Shown: in pieces, positions 42,268 through 49,555 of the stretch
Numbering within the stretch: position 1 is the first letter of the stretch
Layout of the letters: each line of letters begins with the position of its first letter
NCBI GenBank assembly: GCA_000437275.1
Contig: FR899699.1
Location: 1-49,555 of the forward strand
Direction: 5' to 3'
DNA from: Clostridium sp. CAG:411
GTDB taxonomy: Bacteria; Bacillota; Clostridia; Lachnospirales; Lachnospiraceae
Length of the DNA: 49,555 nucleotides
Position numbers and translations under genes: made by a program
Notes under the pieces: model-generated
Seen by the model: only the letters and a program-made list of their open reading frames with translations
Database searches by the model: none
Told to the model about the DNA's origin: nothing

Positions 42268-42468
42268 ATGAAATTGAATTTTATTGGAATTTTTATGTCA
42301 GATACCAATGTGATTATATGTGAAAGTATCGCAGTTATTTTATTATTGCTAGTATGTATTTTCCTTAGTAGGAAACAAAAACAGAAAAAGAAGAATACGG
42401 AACAGGAAGAAAGCAGAAAAGAATGGGAACAGTTACAACGTTCTTTAAAAAATGAGAAGGGAAGATAA
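42268..42468 (+). CDS. Small single-pass membrane protein of the type VII secretion locus
   Basis: A 66-residue protein. One hydrophobic segment (CESIAVILLLLVCIFLS) is followed by a strongly charged, Lys/Glu-rich cytoplasmic tail (RKQKQKKKNTEQEESRKEWEQLQRSLKNEKGR) with coiled-coil character. AGGAGG precedes the start, and the essC gene begins three bases after its stop, so it is surely co-expressed with the motor ATPase. It matches no named component in my knowledge; it could substitute for small membrane parts such as EssA, but that is inference. Confidence 0.75.
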   Translation: MKLNFIGIFMSDTNVIICESIAVILLLLVCIFLSRKQKQKKKNTEQEESRKEWEQLQRSLKNEKGR

Positions 42469-42471
42469 AAA

Positions 42472-45400
42472 ATGGGATTTGTAATTTCAATCTATACAAA
42501 ATTAGCATTTAAAGAATACATGATGCCATCGATTCAAAATTCAGATTATACAATTACCTTGCGAAGTAATTATTTTCAATTGAAGGAAGATGTGCAAGTA
42601 GAATTAGAAGTATTAAAGGGAAAATGGCGCATTAAAAACAGTTTAAAATATACGGGAGTAGAAAAAGAAGGACGTTCGTTGGAAAATAATGCAGTGGTAA
42701 CGTTATATACCAACAATGGAGAAGAAATATCCATTATTGCAAAAGAGATAGAAGCCAATTTTCATGTATATAAAAAATATAGTTTGAGAGATGTTGCGGC
42801 TGTATCCATAGGAAAGGAACATACGAATACAATCTGCTATGACTATTTGGGAATGGTATCTCGTAACCATGCAAGAATAGCAAGAACAGAAAACGGATAC
42901 AAGATTGAAAATCAAAGTGTCAATGGAGTCTATGTAAATGCAATGAAAATTGAGCAGAGTATAGAATTGAATTTTGGAGATTTTATCAATATTCTCGGAC
43001 TGCATATTGTCTTTTTGGGGGATATTCTTGCGATAGATACAGCAGACAATGGAGTTATTGTAAGAAATGAATTGCTTCATGAATATGAATTTGAAGAAGA
43101 ACAGACTCGCTTGTTGGGGCCACAGAAGCAAATATCTACTGGTCCGATTTTGTATCATCGAGCACCTAGAAATTATGAAAAACTGGTAAGAAATCAAATA
43201 GAGATAGAAGAAGTGCCAGAAAAGAAAAGTACAAAAAAACAATCCACGATACTTACGTTGGGTCCATCCTTAACAATGGTCTTTCCAATGCTTTTGGGAT
43301 ATGCATTTATGGGATATGCCAATAAGATTGAAGGAAATGGAAATGGTTCTAATCTTTATATGTATTCAGGCTTGATAATGATTGTAGGATCTGCGTTATT
43401 TGCGGTGTTGTGGGCTGTATTAAATTTACGGGCACAAATAAAAGAAGAAAAGGAAGATGAGAAATTCCGATTTAAAGCATATAGTGAATACTTAGTAGAT
43501 AAGAAAAACGAAGTAGAGACGGTTTACAATGATACGATCCGAAAATTAGAGGAAACATATCCAAGTGCAAGTGCCTGCTTAAATTATAATGAAAACATGG
43601 GAATGCTTTGGAATCGAAATTATACCCATGATGATTTTTTGAGACATCGCTTGGGCGTTGGTGAATTACCATTTCAGTGTGAAATTGCGGTGCCTAAAAA
43701 ACGTTTTAAATTACAAAAGGATAATTTGGCAGAACAGCCAGAGATGATTAAGGAGAACTTTCAAACCCTTTATAATGTTCCGATTACGTTGGATTTAATA
43801 ACGAAAAAACTAATTGGAATTGTTGGAGAAAAAACAAAGAGGAATGCAATTGATATAGCCCGACTACTTAGTTTGCAGATTGGGGCGAACAATTGTTATA
43901 CAGATGTAAAAATGGTATATATCTATGATAATGAAACCTCTGATGATAATGGGCAATGGGAGTTTGCAAAATGGTTTCCACATACATGGTCTGAAGATAA
44001 GAACACACGTTATGTAGCAGCATCAAAAGAGGATATGGTGGAAGTTTTCTATGAATTATCAAAGGTAATGCGAAACAGAGAAGAGGAAGAAAATAAACAG
44101 GATAGCAGAATAGCAAAGCCGTACTATGTGATGTTTGTATCGGATGTTTCGCTGTTGGAGGGACAAAGCTTTGACAAGTATATATTTAGCGGAGAGCCTT
44201 GCTATGGACTTACGACTATACTATTAACGGATAGCCATGAAAAGCTACCAAATGACTGTGAATTTATTATTGAAAATTCAGAGAACTTCTCTGGTATGTA
44301 TGATGTATACCAGGGAAAAATGGAAAGACAGAAGATAAAATTTGATGCATTAGATATTGATGAATTAAACGAATTTTCGCGTCACTTATCTGCATTACAT
44401 GTACCAGAGACAGAAGAGGGCGGGGAACTTCCAAATTCCATTACATTTTTTGATATGTATCAGATTAATCGAATCGAAGAATATCCTGTAAAAGAAATGT
44501 GGGCAAAATGCAAAACATACGAGAACATTAAGGGAATGTTGGGACAACGTGCGAATGGAGTGCCATGTTATCTGGATGTACATGAAAAATATCATGGACC
44601 TCACGGATTGGTAGCAGGTACCACAGGATCAGGTAAAAGTGAAACCTTACAGACTTATATATTATCATTGGCTATTAATTACAGCCCCGATGATGTAGGA
44701 TTTTTCATTATTGATTATAAGGGTGGAGGAATGGCGAATCTTTTTGATGGACTTCCACATATGATTGGTCAGATTTCAAACTTGTCTGGTAATCAAGTAA
44801 AACGTGCCATGATTTCCATAAAAAGTGAAAACCGTCGAAGACAGCGTGTATTCTCTGAAAATGGAGTAAACAATATCAATTTATACACCAAGTTATATAA
44901 AAATGGAGAAGCACATTTACCAATTCCGCATTTATTTATTATTATAGATGAGTTTGCGGAATTAAAGCGTGAAGAACCTGATTTTATGAAAGAACTGATT
45001 AGTGTAGCGCAAGTAGGTCGAAGTCTTGGCGTGCATTTGATTTTGGCAACACAGAAGCCAAGTGGTACGGTAGATGATAATATTTGGAGTAACTCAAAAT
45101 TCCGTTTATGTTTGCGTGTGCAGGATAAACAGGATAGTAGAGACATGTTACATAAAGATGATGCAGCTTTTATTACGCAAGCAGGACGCGGTTATTTACA
45201 GGTGGGAAATGACGAATTATATGAACTGTTCCAGTCTGGTTTCAGTGGTGCTATATTTGACGAAAACATGGTGGTTACAACAAAAGATGTAGCGAAGATG
45301 ATTTCTATGCCTGGAAAGGTAGAAATGACAGGAAACAGTGTAAAGCAGTCACAAAAATTACATGCAGAGGTGTTGTGGGTAACACAGCTTTGCAGATGTA

Positions 45401-47457
45401 TGGATGAGGTATTTCAGCAAATTTCCAAGGAAAATGCGGAGCAACCATCAGATACGGAAAGTAAGACACTTCATATTGTAGAATTGATGTATCAGGCATT
45501 GGAACGCTTTAAGATAGAGTACCCAGTAAGTGATTTTAACACAGCACGATTAAAGGAGTTTGTTGGTTTATATGGCGAAGTAGTTGGAACGGTAGAAAAA
45601 GAAGCATTGCCATTGCAAATTCTTAATCGCTCAGTAAGCAAAGGGGTTAAATTACCACAGGCAAAAGAAAAGACACAATTAGATGTGACAAAGCAATATT
45701 TGAAAAAAGTTGCTGTTGAAAATGGTTATACACATGATATGCAACTTTGGATGCCATTATTAAAAGAGCAGATTTACTTAGATGAATTTGAAGAGTTCAG
45801 AAATATGGCATATAGAGATGGACAATGGAAAAAGCCAATTGGTGAAGCAAAACTGGAGATTGTAGTTGGAAAGGCAGATGATCCAGAAAATCAGAATCAG
45901 ATGGCAGTGACATATGATTTCCTAAATAAAGGCCATTTAGTAATAGCGGGTAGTATTGTGTCTGGTAAGAGTACAACTGTACAGACGATTATGTATAGTT
46001 TAATTCAAAAATATTCACCAGAATATGTAAACATGTACGCAATTGATTTTAGTAGTAAATTAACTATGGCATTTGAAAAGGCACCTCATGTGGGTGGCAT
46101 AATGTATGAGGATGATTTTGAAAAAATATCCAAATTTGTAACCATGATGGAAACGATAATGGAACAAAGAAAGGCTGCATTTCGAGGTGGAAACTATAAG
46201 CAGTATTTGCAGATGCATGGGCCAGAATTTCCAGCTATTATTGTTTTTATTGATAACTATGCCGCATTCAAGGAAAAGACAGAGGAATTATACGAAAATT
46301 TTGTAATTCGTTTATCAAAAGAAGGTGCAAGCCTTGGTATTTATTTGGTTGTAACAGGTGCATCCTATGGTTTTGCAGATATTACAGCTCGTGTTGGTGA
46401 AAATATTGAAAATGCACTTTGTCTACAACTTCAGGAGAAGTTCTCCTATGTAGAATTTTTACATACACCACAGATAGATATTATGCCTGAGGCAGGTATA
46501 AAAGGACGTGGTATTACCGTGGTGGAGGATCGAATCTTAGAGTATCAGGTTGCCCTCGCGTTGGAAGCGGAAAATGATTATCAACGTATGGAACGAATTG
46601 AGGATGTTTGTGAGGACATGCTGGAAGCTTGGGACGGAGAGTGTGCAAGAAAGATACCGGAAATACCAGAAAAACCAGTGTGGTCACAGTTTATACAGCA
46701 GGCAGGGCAGTATCAAAAATTGGAAAAAGATAAACTACCAATTGGATATGACAAAAATAGTGCAAATGTGTATAGCCTGTCCTTAAAGGATTTCTTCTGT
46801 TACTTGGTTTGCGGTTTTGGAAGAACAGGAAAAACGAATTTCATGCGTGTAATGATACAGTCTGCACTGTTGAAGGATTCGCAAATTTGCATCGTGGACA
46901 GTCCAAAGAGGGAACTAAAATTATTTGCAAATGAGGAAAAAGTAACATATTTAACAGAAGAAGCAGAGATTACAGCATATGTCAAAGAACAGTTGTTACC
47001 TACATTTGCAAAACGTAATAATAAGAAATGGGACATGATAGATGCAGATTATGAGGAAGAACAGATTTATGAAAAAATGCAGGAAGAGACACCAATCTTT
47101 ATGTTTATAGGTGACTTAGATTGGTTTACCGAACTCATTTATACAGCAGAGGATGACATAAGTGGTATCTTAGAAAACTTAACGGAAAAGGGAATCCTGC
47201 ATAATATTTACTTTGTGGCAGAAATTGCAATGGATAAGATAACAAATGTAATGGGTTATCAGTTATACAGTAATTTTGTTTCCTATGAAACTGGAATACA
47301 TTTTGGAGGACGACTTGGAGAAAATGATGTATTACCATTTGGCTATGTGCCTTATAACGAACAGGGAGTAAAGGATTCTGTTGGTGTTGGTTCAATACCT
47401 GGTGATAGTGGTTATACAGGAGTTAAAAAAGTTGTGATTCCAATGGCAAGAAAATAA
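42472..47457 (+). CDS. essC: Type VII secretion motor ATPase EssC, with FHA domain and three FtsK/SpoIIIE-type ATPase modules
   Basis: A 1661-residue membrane ATPase. An FHA domain spans about residues 100-190, with VSRNHARI and NQSVNGVYVN; the usual GR is GK. Two membrane helices follow (about 258-282 and 296-318). ATPase module 1 has Walker A GTTGSGKSET at about 717 and Walker B LFIIIDEFAEL. Module 2 has AGSIVSGKSTT at about 1160 and a divergent Walker B (IVFIDNYAAF). Module 3 has GFGRTGKTNF at about 1447 and lacks a clear catalytic acid. This is the architecture of EssC in Firmicutes-type (T7SSb) systems, which bind substrate signals in the last module and drive WXG100/LXG export. The YukD gene follows 18 bases later. 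Confidence 0.95.
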   Translation: MGFVISIYTKLAFKEYMMPSIQNSDYTITLRSNYFQLKEDVQVELEVLKGKWRIKNSLKYTGVEKEGRSLENNAVVTLYTNNGEEISIIAKEIEANFHVYKKYSLRDVAAVSIGKEHTNTICYDYLGMVSRNHARIARTENGYKIENQSVNGVYVNAMKIEQSIELNFGDFINILGLHIVFLGDILAIDTADNGVIVRNELLHEYEFEEEQTRLLGPQKQISTGPILYHRAPRNYEKLVRNQIEIEEVPEKKSTKKQSTILTLGPSLTMVFPMLLGYAFMGYANKIEGNGNGSNLYMYSGLIMIVGSALFAVLWAVLNLRAQIKEEKEDEKFRFKAYSEYLVDKKNEVETVYNDTIRKLEETYPSASACLNYNENMGMLWNRNYTHDDFLRHRLGVGELPFQCEIAVPKKRFKLQKDNLAEQPEMIKENFQTLYNVPITLDLITKKLIGIVGEKTKRNAIDIARLLSLQIGANNCYTDVKMVYIYDNETSDDNGQWEFAKWFPHTWSEDKNTRYVAASKEDMVEVFYELSKVMRNREEEENKQDSRIAKPYYVMFVSDVSLLEGQSFDKYIFSGEPCYGLTTILLTDSHEKLPNDCEFIIENSENFSGMYDVYQGKMERQKIKFDALDIDELNEFSRHLSALHVPETEEGGELPNSITFFDMYQINRIEEYPVKEMWAKCKTYENIKGMLGQRANGVPCYLDVHEKYHGPHGLVAGTTGSGKSETLQTYILSLAINYSPDDVGFFIIDYKGGGMANLFDGLPHMIGQISNLSGNQVKRAMISIKSENRRRQRVFSENGVNNINLYTKLYKNGEAHLPIPHLFIIIDEFAELKREEPDFMKELISVAQVGRSLGVHLILATQKPSGTVDDNIWSNSKFRLCLRVQDKQDSRDMLHKDDAAFITQAGRGYLQVGNDELYELFQSGFSGAIFDENMVVTTKDVAKMISMPGKVEMTGNSVKQSQKLHAEVLWVTQLCRCMDEVFQQISKENAEQPSDTESKTLHIVELMYQALERFKIEYPVSDFNTARLKEFVGLYGEVVGTVEKEALPLQILNRSVSKGVKLPQAKEKTQLDVTKQYLKKVAVENGYTHDMQLWMPLLKEQIYLDEFEEFRNMAYRDGQWKKPIGEAKLEIVVGKADDPENQNQMAVTYDFLNKGHLVIAGSIVSGKSTTVQTIMYSLIQKYSPEYVNMYAIDFSSKLTMAFEKAPHVGGIMYEDDFEKISKFVTMMETIMEQRKAAFRGGNYKQYLQMHGPEFPAIIVFIDNYAAFKEKTEELYENFVIRLSKEGASLGIYLVVTGASYGFADITARVGENIENALCLQLQEKFSYVEFLHTPQIDIMPEAGIKGRGITVVEDRILEYQVALALEAENDYQRMERIEDVCEDMLEAWDGECARKIPEIPEKPVWSQFIQQAGQYQKLEKDKLPIGYDKNSANVYSLSLKDFFCYLVCGFGRTGKTNFMRVMIQSALLKDSQICIVDSPKRELKLFANEEKVTYLTEEAEITAYVKEQLLPTFAKRNNKKWDMIDADYEEEQIYEKMQEETPIFMFIGDLDWFTELIYTAEDDISGILENLTEKGILHNIYFVAEIAMDKITNVMGYQLYSNFVSYETGIHFGGRLGENDVLPFGYVPYNEQGVKDSVGVGSIPGDSGYTGVKKVVIPMARK

Positions 47458-47475
47458 ATGAAATGAGGCGAAAAT

Positions 47476-47724
47476 ATGATATTAGTGGATGTGAGGATAC
47501 CAGCGGTGGATGCTACTTATGATTTTATGCTTGACGAAAATACACCTGTTGAGCAGATTAAGATGGAAATTATTGAAATGGTAGCAAAGCAAACCCAGAG
47601 TGGAAAACCAGAAAATACAGAGGAATTTATGTTGTTTAGTACAAAGGAAAAGAGACAATTACAAGGAAACCGGACATTATACGAGGCAGGAATTAAAGAT
47701 GGCCATTCTCTCATGCTTGTATAG
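47476..47724 (+). CDS. yukD: YukD/EsaB ubiquitin-like type VII secretion protein
   Basis: An 82-residue protein with a ubiquitin-like pattern: MILVDVRIPAVDATYDFMLDENTPVEQIKMEIIEMV, then LFSTKEKRQLQGNRTLYEAGIKDGHSLMLV. The last strand ends without a di-glycine tail, as in YukD/EsaB, which are not conjugated. EsaB-type proteins are cytosolic regulators or accessory factors of T7SSb. It lies 18 bases after essC with an AATGAGGCG ribosome site, in the same operon. No strong terminator follows; the next promoter begins at 47743. Confidence 0.88.
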   Translation: MILVDVRIPAVDATYDFMLDENTPVEQIKMEIIEMVAKQTQSGKPENTEEFMLFSTKEKRQLQGNRTLYEAGIKDGHSLMLV

Positions 47725-47742
47725 AACCTAAAAGGGAAAAAC

Positions 47743-47809
47743 GTCAATTGTTACATAAAGAATGTCAATTTTTACAAATGGAAAAAGAGCCATAAATTTA
47801 TGCTATGAT
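47743..47809 (+). promoter_or_regulatory. WXG operon promoter with 21-bp-period direct repeats (LytTR-like site)
   Basis: GTCAATTGTTACA (47743) and GTCAATTTTTACA (47764) repeat with a period of exactly 21 bp, two helical turns. The -10 TATGAT lies at 47804-47809, and no -35 is present at the expected place (47781-47786). A promoter without a -35 behind two tandem half-sites at this distance is the usual layout for activation by a LytTR-type response regulator. No such regulator is in the window. Confidence 0.6.
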
Positions 47810-47849
47810 TGGTTATGTTGAAAGAATGAATGAAAGAAAGTCGGAGGAA

Positions 47850-47974
47850 CGATTGATTGGTCAATCGTGTGTATCGTGCAAAGGGGAAAGGAAGCTACCA
47901 ATATAATGGGAAGTTACTTGTTTCCGCACGATACTGATAAAATAAGATGCGAAGCAATGCAAAATAAAGGCATC
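47850..47974 (+). other. Structured untranslated leader of the WXG operon
   Basis: Three stems follow the promoter: CGATTGA-TTGG-TCAATCG (47850-47867), GTATCGTGC / GCACGATAC (47871-47879 and 47926-47934) enclosing a smaller GGAAA/TTTCC arm, and GATGC / GCATC (47946-47974). The last ends about six bases before the GGGAGGAGG ribosome site. It may be a regulatory RNA; it does not match a riboswitch class I recognise. An open frame through it (from 47867) is accidental. Confidence 0.55.
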
Positions 47975-47989
47975 GTAGGGAGGAGGAAT

Positions 47990-48283
47990 ATGGCTGAGTA
48001 CAAATTGGGGATAACGTGTATACAGACAATGACGGAAGATGTAAATGAACAAATTCATCTGCTATCTCGCAAAGTATTGGAACTGCATCAGGCGATGGAC
48101 AGACTTCAAGCAGAATGGGAAGGCGAAGGATATGCAACATTTGTTTCGGAAGTTGAAAAGGATATGAGAAGATTGGAGCGTTTGCTTTCAAATCTTAAAA
48201 TAATTTGTCAATATGAAAAAAATGCAGAGAGAGAATATACATCCTGTGAAAAGAAAGTAGCCAATTATGTCAATGAATTGTAG
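47990..48283 (+). CDS. WXG100-like protein 1
   Basis: A 97-residue helical-hairpin protein. The turn is LQAEWEGEGYATF, a WxG motif between two long helices, the fold of ESX/WXG100 secretion substrates. Length and Lys/Glu-rich helices fit. The start at 47990 directly follows GGGAGGAGG. It is the first of five related genes behind the EssC operon, so it should be exported by or act with that system. The usual C-terminal YxxxD/E signal is only partly met (CEKKVANYVNEL). Two cysteines (CIQTM, IICQYEK) are unusual for the family. Confidence 0.85.
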   Translation: MAEYKLGITCIQTMTEDVNEQIHLLSRKVLELHQAMDRLQAEWEGEGYATFVSEVEKDMRRLERLLSNLKIICQYEKNAEREYTSCEKKVANYVNEL

Positions 48284-48297
48284 AAGGCGGTGTAAAA

Positions 48298-48621
48298 ATG
48301 CAAAATGTTTCATTTAAAATAGAAACGGAAAAAGTAAAAAAGCAGGCAGTCGCCATTTCCACTTTGCTAAATGACATAGACGGAGATTTTAAGAAGATCT
48401 CACAAGATATAAAAAAAAGTCGTATTTTTTGGCAGGGAGAAGCTGGTGAAAAGCATCAGAGGTTATTTAAGAAAGTAGAAGAAGAGGCGGAAGAGTTATT
48501 TCAAGACTTAGGGAAGCACTCAGATCATTTACTTAAAATAACAGGAGTATATGAAGAAAAAGAGAAGGTTGCACTGGAAATTGTAGAGAATTTATCTGGA
48601 AGTACACTCCGAATTCGATAA
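48298..48621 (+). CDS. WXG100-like protein 2
   Basis: A 107-residue helical protein with the turn IFWQGEAGEKHQRLF. The N-terminal helix (VSFKIETEKVKKQAVAISTLLNDIDGDFKKI) resembles the YukE-type start. The second helix is rich in Glu and Lys (FKKVEEEAEELFQDLGKHSDHLLKITGVYEEKEKVALEIVENL). GAAGGCGG precedes the start, 14 bases after the previous stop. It may pair with a neighbouring WXG protein as a heterodimer, as ESX pairs do; that is inference. Confidence 0.88.
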   Translation: MQNVSFKIETEKVKKQAVAISTLLNDIDGDFKKISQDIKKSRIFWQGEAGEKHQRLFKKVEEEAEELFQDLGKHSDHLLKITGVYEEKEKVALEIVENLSGSTLRIR

Positions 48622-48637
48622 ATTAGGAGGTGAATTT

Positions 48638-48946
48638 ATGTCTGGCATAAAAGTAATGCTTCATTACCATGAAATACAGAGTGTAATAGAGGAACTTGGG
48701 AAGATTGAGGCAAAGCTAAAGAAGGAAAAGGAACAGTTACAAGCAATTGAAGAAAAGTTAGGAAAATTGTGTTGGCAGGGCGAAAATGCTGAGACATACT
48801 ACCAGAAATTAAAAAAGAGAGAAAGTGCATTGGAAGAAAGTATTTTGAAATTGAAAAAGATAAAAGAAGCGATTATAGCAGTCGCAAAGAACTTAAATGA
48901 TGCGGAAGAGTTTGTTCAGCAACTTGCCAAAGACAGGGCAGAGTAA
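48638..48946 (+). CDS. WXG100-like protein 3
   Basis: A 102-residue helical protein with the turn KLCWQGENAETYYQKL. The motif is WQG, as in protein 2, with an adjacent cysteine. Both helices are strongly amphipathic and charged (EELGKIEAKLKKEKEQLQAIEEKL and ESILKLKKIKEAIIAVAKNL). It starts MSGIKVMLHYHEI behind TTAGGAGG, 16 bases after the previous stop. It differs enough from its neighbours to be a separate substrate or partner rather than a recent duplicate. Confidence 0.85.
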   Translation: MSGIKVMLHYHEIQSVIEELGKIEAKLKKEKEQLQAIEEKLGKLCWQGENAETYYQKLKKRESALEESILKLKKIKEAIIAVAKNLNDAEEFVQQLAKDRAE

Positions 48947-48969
48947 TTTAGTAAAGGAGGAGTTTGCAG

Positions 48970-49278
48970 ATGGCTGACGTTAAAATCAAAACCAATACAG
49001 CCCAATTGAAAAAGGGAACAACCCAAATTCTTGCGGACTTAAATGTTATAAGAGAACAATTGAATTTGTTGCGTTCGCAAGGAGCAAAATTATGTGGCTA
49101 CTGGAGAGGTGAAGGTCATGATGAATTTCAAAAGAAGTTTAATAATGACTGCAAAGAAATTCAGGAGTTTATTACAGAAGTGGGAAAATACCATAAAGAT
49201 ATCCAGGCAGTTATAAAAAATTATGAAAAGAGAGAGAAAGAGATTGTAGAGCTTGCCATGGAGCGCAATGCGAAATAA
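48970..49278 (+). CDS. WXG100-like protein 4
   Basis: A 102-residue helical protein starting MADVKIKTNTAQLKKGTTQILADL, with the turn LCGYWRGEGHDEFQKKF and a second helix ending YEKREKEIVELAMERNAK. The start at 48970 is used because AAAGGAGG lies ahead; a TTG two codons upstream is unlikely. It is closely similar in its first 40 residues to the partial gene at 49425, so these two are tandem duplicates. About 145 bases with a separate -10 box lie between them. Confidence 0.88.
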   Translation: MADVKIKTNTAQLKKGTTQILADLNVIREQLNLLRSQGAKLCGYWRGEGHDEFQKKFNNDCKEIQEFITEVGKYHKDIQAVIKNYEKREKEIVELAMERNAK

Positions 49279-49424
49279 AAGCTTTCGGTTAATTATTACA
49301 AAAGATATGCCAAATATGACAAAACAAAGAAAAGAATGAAAAGGATGCTATAATAAAAAATGTAAGACAGAGGAAGTCAAAAACATTGACTGAGAAAGAT
49401 AGAAAGATAATAGGAGGAACAAAA

Positions 49425-49555
49425 ATGGCAACAGTAAGTATTAAGACAAATACGAAAAATTTAAGAAACGGAGCAACAAAGGTAAAATCAGAACTAGCAA
49501 CAATTAAGACTGAATTGACACATTTGCGTAGCGAGGGAAAGAAATTAAACAGTTA
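49425..49555 (+). CDS. WXG100-like protein 5, N-terminal part (cut by window edge)
   Basis: The gene starts behind AGGAGG and runs off the window after 43 codons. The visible residues (MATVSIKTNTKNLRNGATKVKSELATIKTEL) are a clear paralogue of protein 4. The WxG turn would come just after the edge. Upstream, TATAAT at 49349-49354 gives a second possible promoter within the cluster, again without a good -35, and GTCA-N7-TGAC forms a small inverted repeat at about 49377-49391. Confidence 0.8.
   Translation, partial: MATVSIKTNTKNLRNGATKVKSELATIKTELTHLRSEGKKLNS

Noticed and set aside
47867..47989. Upstream extension of the first WXG gene (start at 47867)
   Set aside because: It runs through a structured leader, while GGGAGGAGG lies directly before the ATG at 47990, which gives a normal WXG100 length.

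Overview
The window looks like a chromosomal stretch of a low-G+C, Gram-positive anaerobe, most likely a gut clostridium of the Lachnospiraceae. The grounds are AT-rich codon use, Firmicutes-type Shine-Dalgarno sites and intrinsic terminators, T-box and FMN riboswitch control, a Rrf2 regulator, BspA-like LRR surface proteins, bacteriohemerythrin-linked chemotaxis and a Firmicutes-type (T7SSb-like) secretion locus. The species cannot be fixed from the sequence. I saw no rRNA, tRNA or CRISPR array.

Layout. 1-730: decayed IS3-family remnant, then two hairpins sharing a loop sequence. 731-4474: MATE and MFS exporters, each associated with a cytidylate-kinase-like gene (one reduced to a 32-codon stub). 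4721-6757: aldo/keto reductase, MmcQ/YjbR protein, small zinc-ribbon membrane protein. 6913-8703: a Rrf2 regulator, three matching TGTAA-N9-TTACA operators, a gene stub, an FMN riboswitch, a 179-bp near-palindrome and an FMN-binding/ferredoxin fusion. 8827-10680: exported C39-like peptidase and an unrecognised protein. 10813-13130: a T-box leader (tentative leucine specifier) in front of cstA. 13203-15663: an MCP and bacteriohemerythrin operon bracketed by a perfect 23-bp inverted repeat. 15814-16957: nitroreductase and flavodoxin-like reductase.

16995-17813 (minus): a promoter, about 170 nt of structured non-coding RNA, a terminator and a PBECR4-type nuclease-like protein, an order resembling type III toxin-antitoxin loci. 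18090-21456: YtrA-type GntR regulator with an operator at its start site, plus an ABC exporter. 21719-26261: RpiR regulator, beta-glucoside PTS EIIBCA and GH1 phospho-beta-glucosidase. 26360-26695: orphan toxin-like C-terminal domain without a start. 26840-28008: ECF sigma factor and putative membrane anti-sigma. 28238-30335: acetyltransferase and a second chemoreceptor. 30847-31698: second C39-like peptidase with a sequestered Shine-Dalgarno. 31805-41304: three related secreted LRR proteins.

41461 to the right edge: a type VII secretion locus containing a PP2C phosphatase, a small membrane protein, an FHA-containing three-ATPase EssC, a YukD/EsaB ubiquitin-like protein, then a separate promoter with 21-bp-period direct repeats and a structured leader, and at least five tandem WXG100-like genes, the last cut by the window edge. 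The phosphatase and FHA domain suggest control by reversible threonine phosphorylation; the separate promoter suggests substrate genes are switched independently of the motor. The window ends inside the substrate cluster, so LXG toxins, EssB/EsaA-like parts or a Ser/Thr kinase, if present, lie further right.
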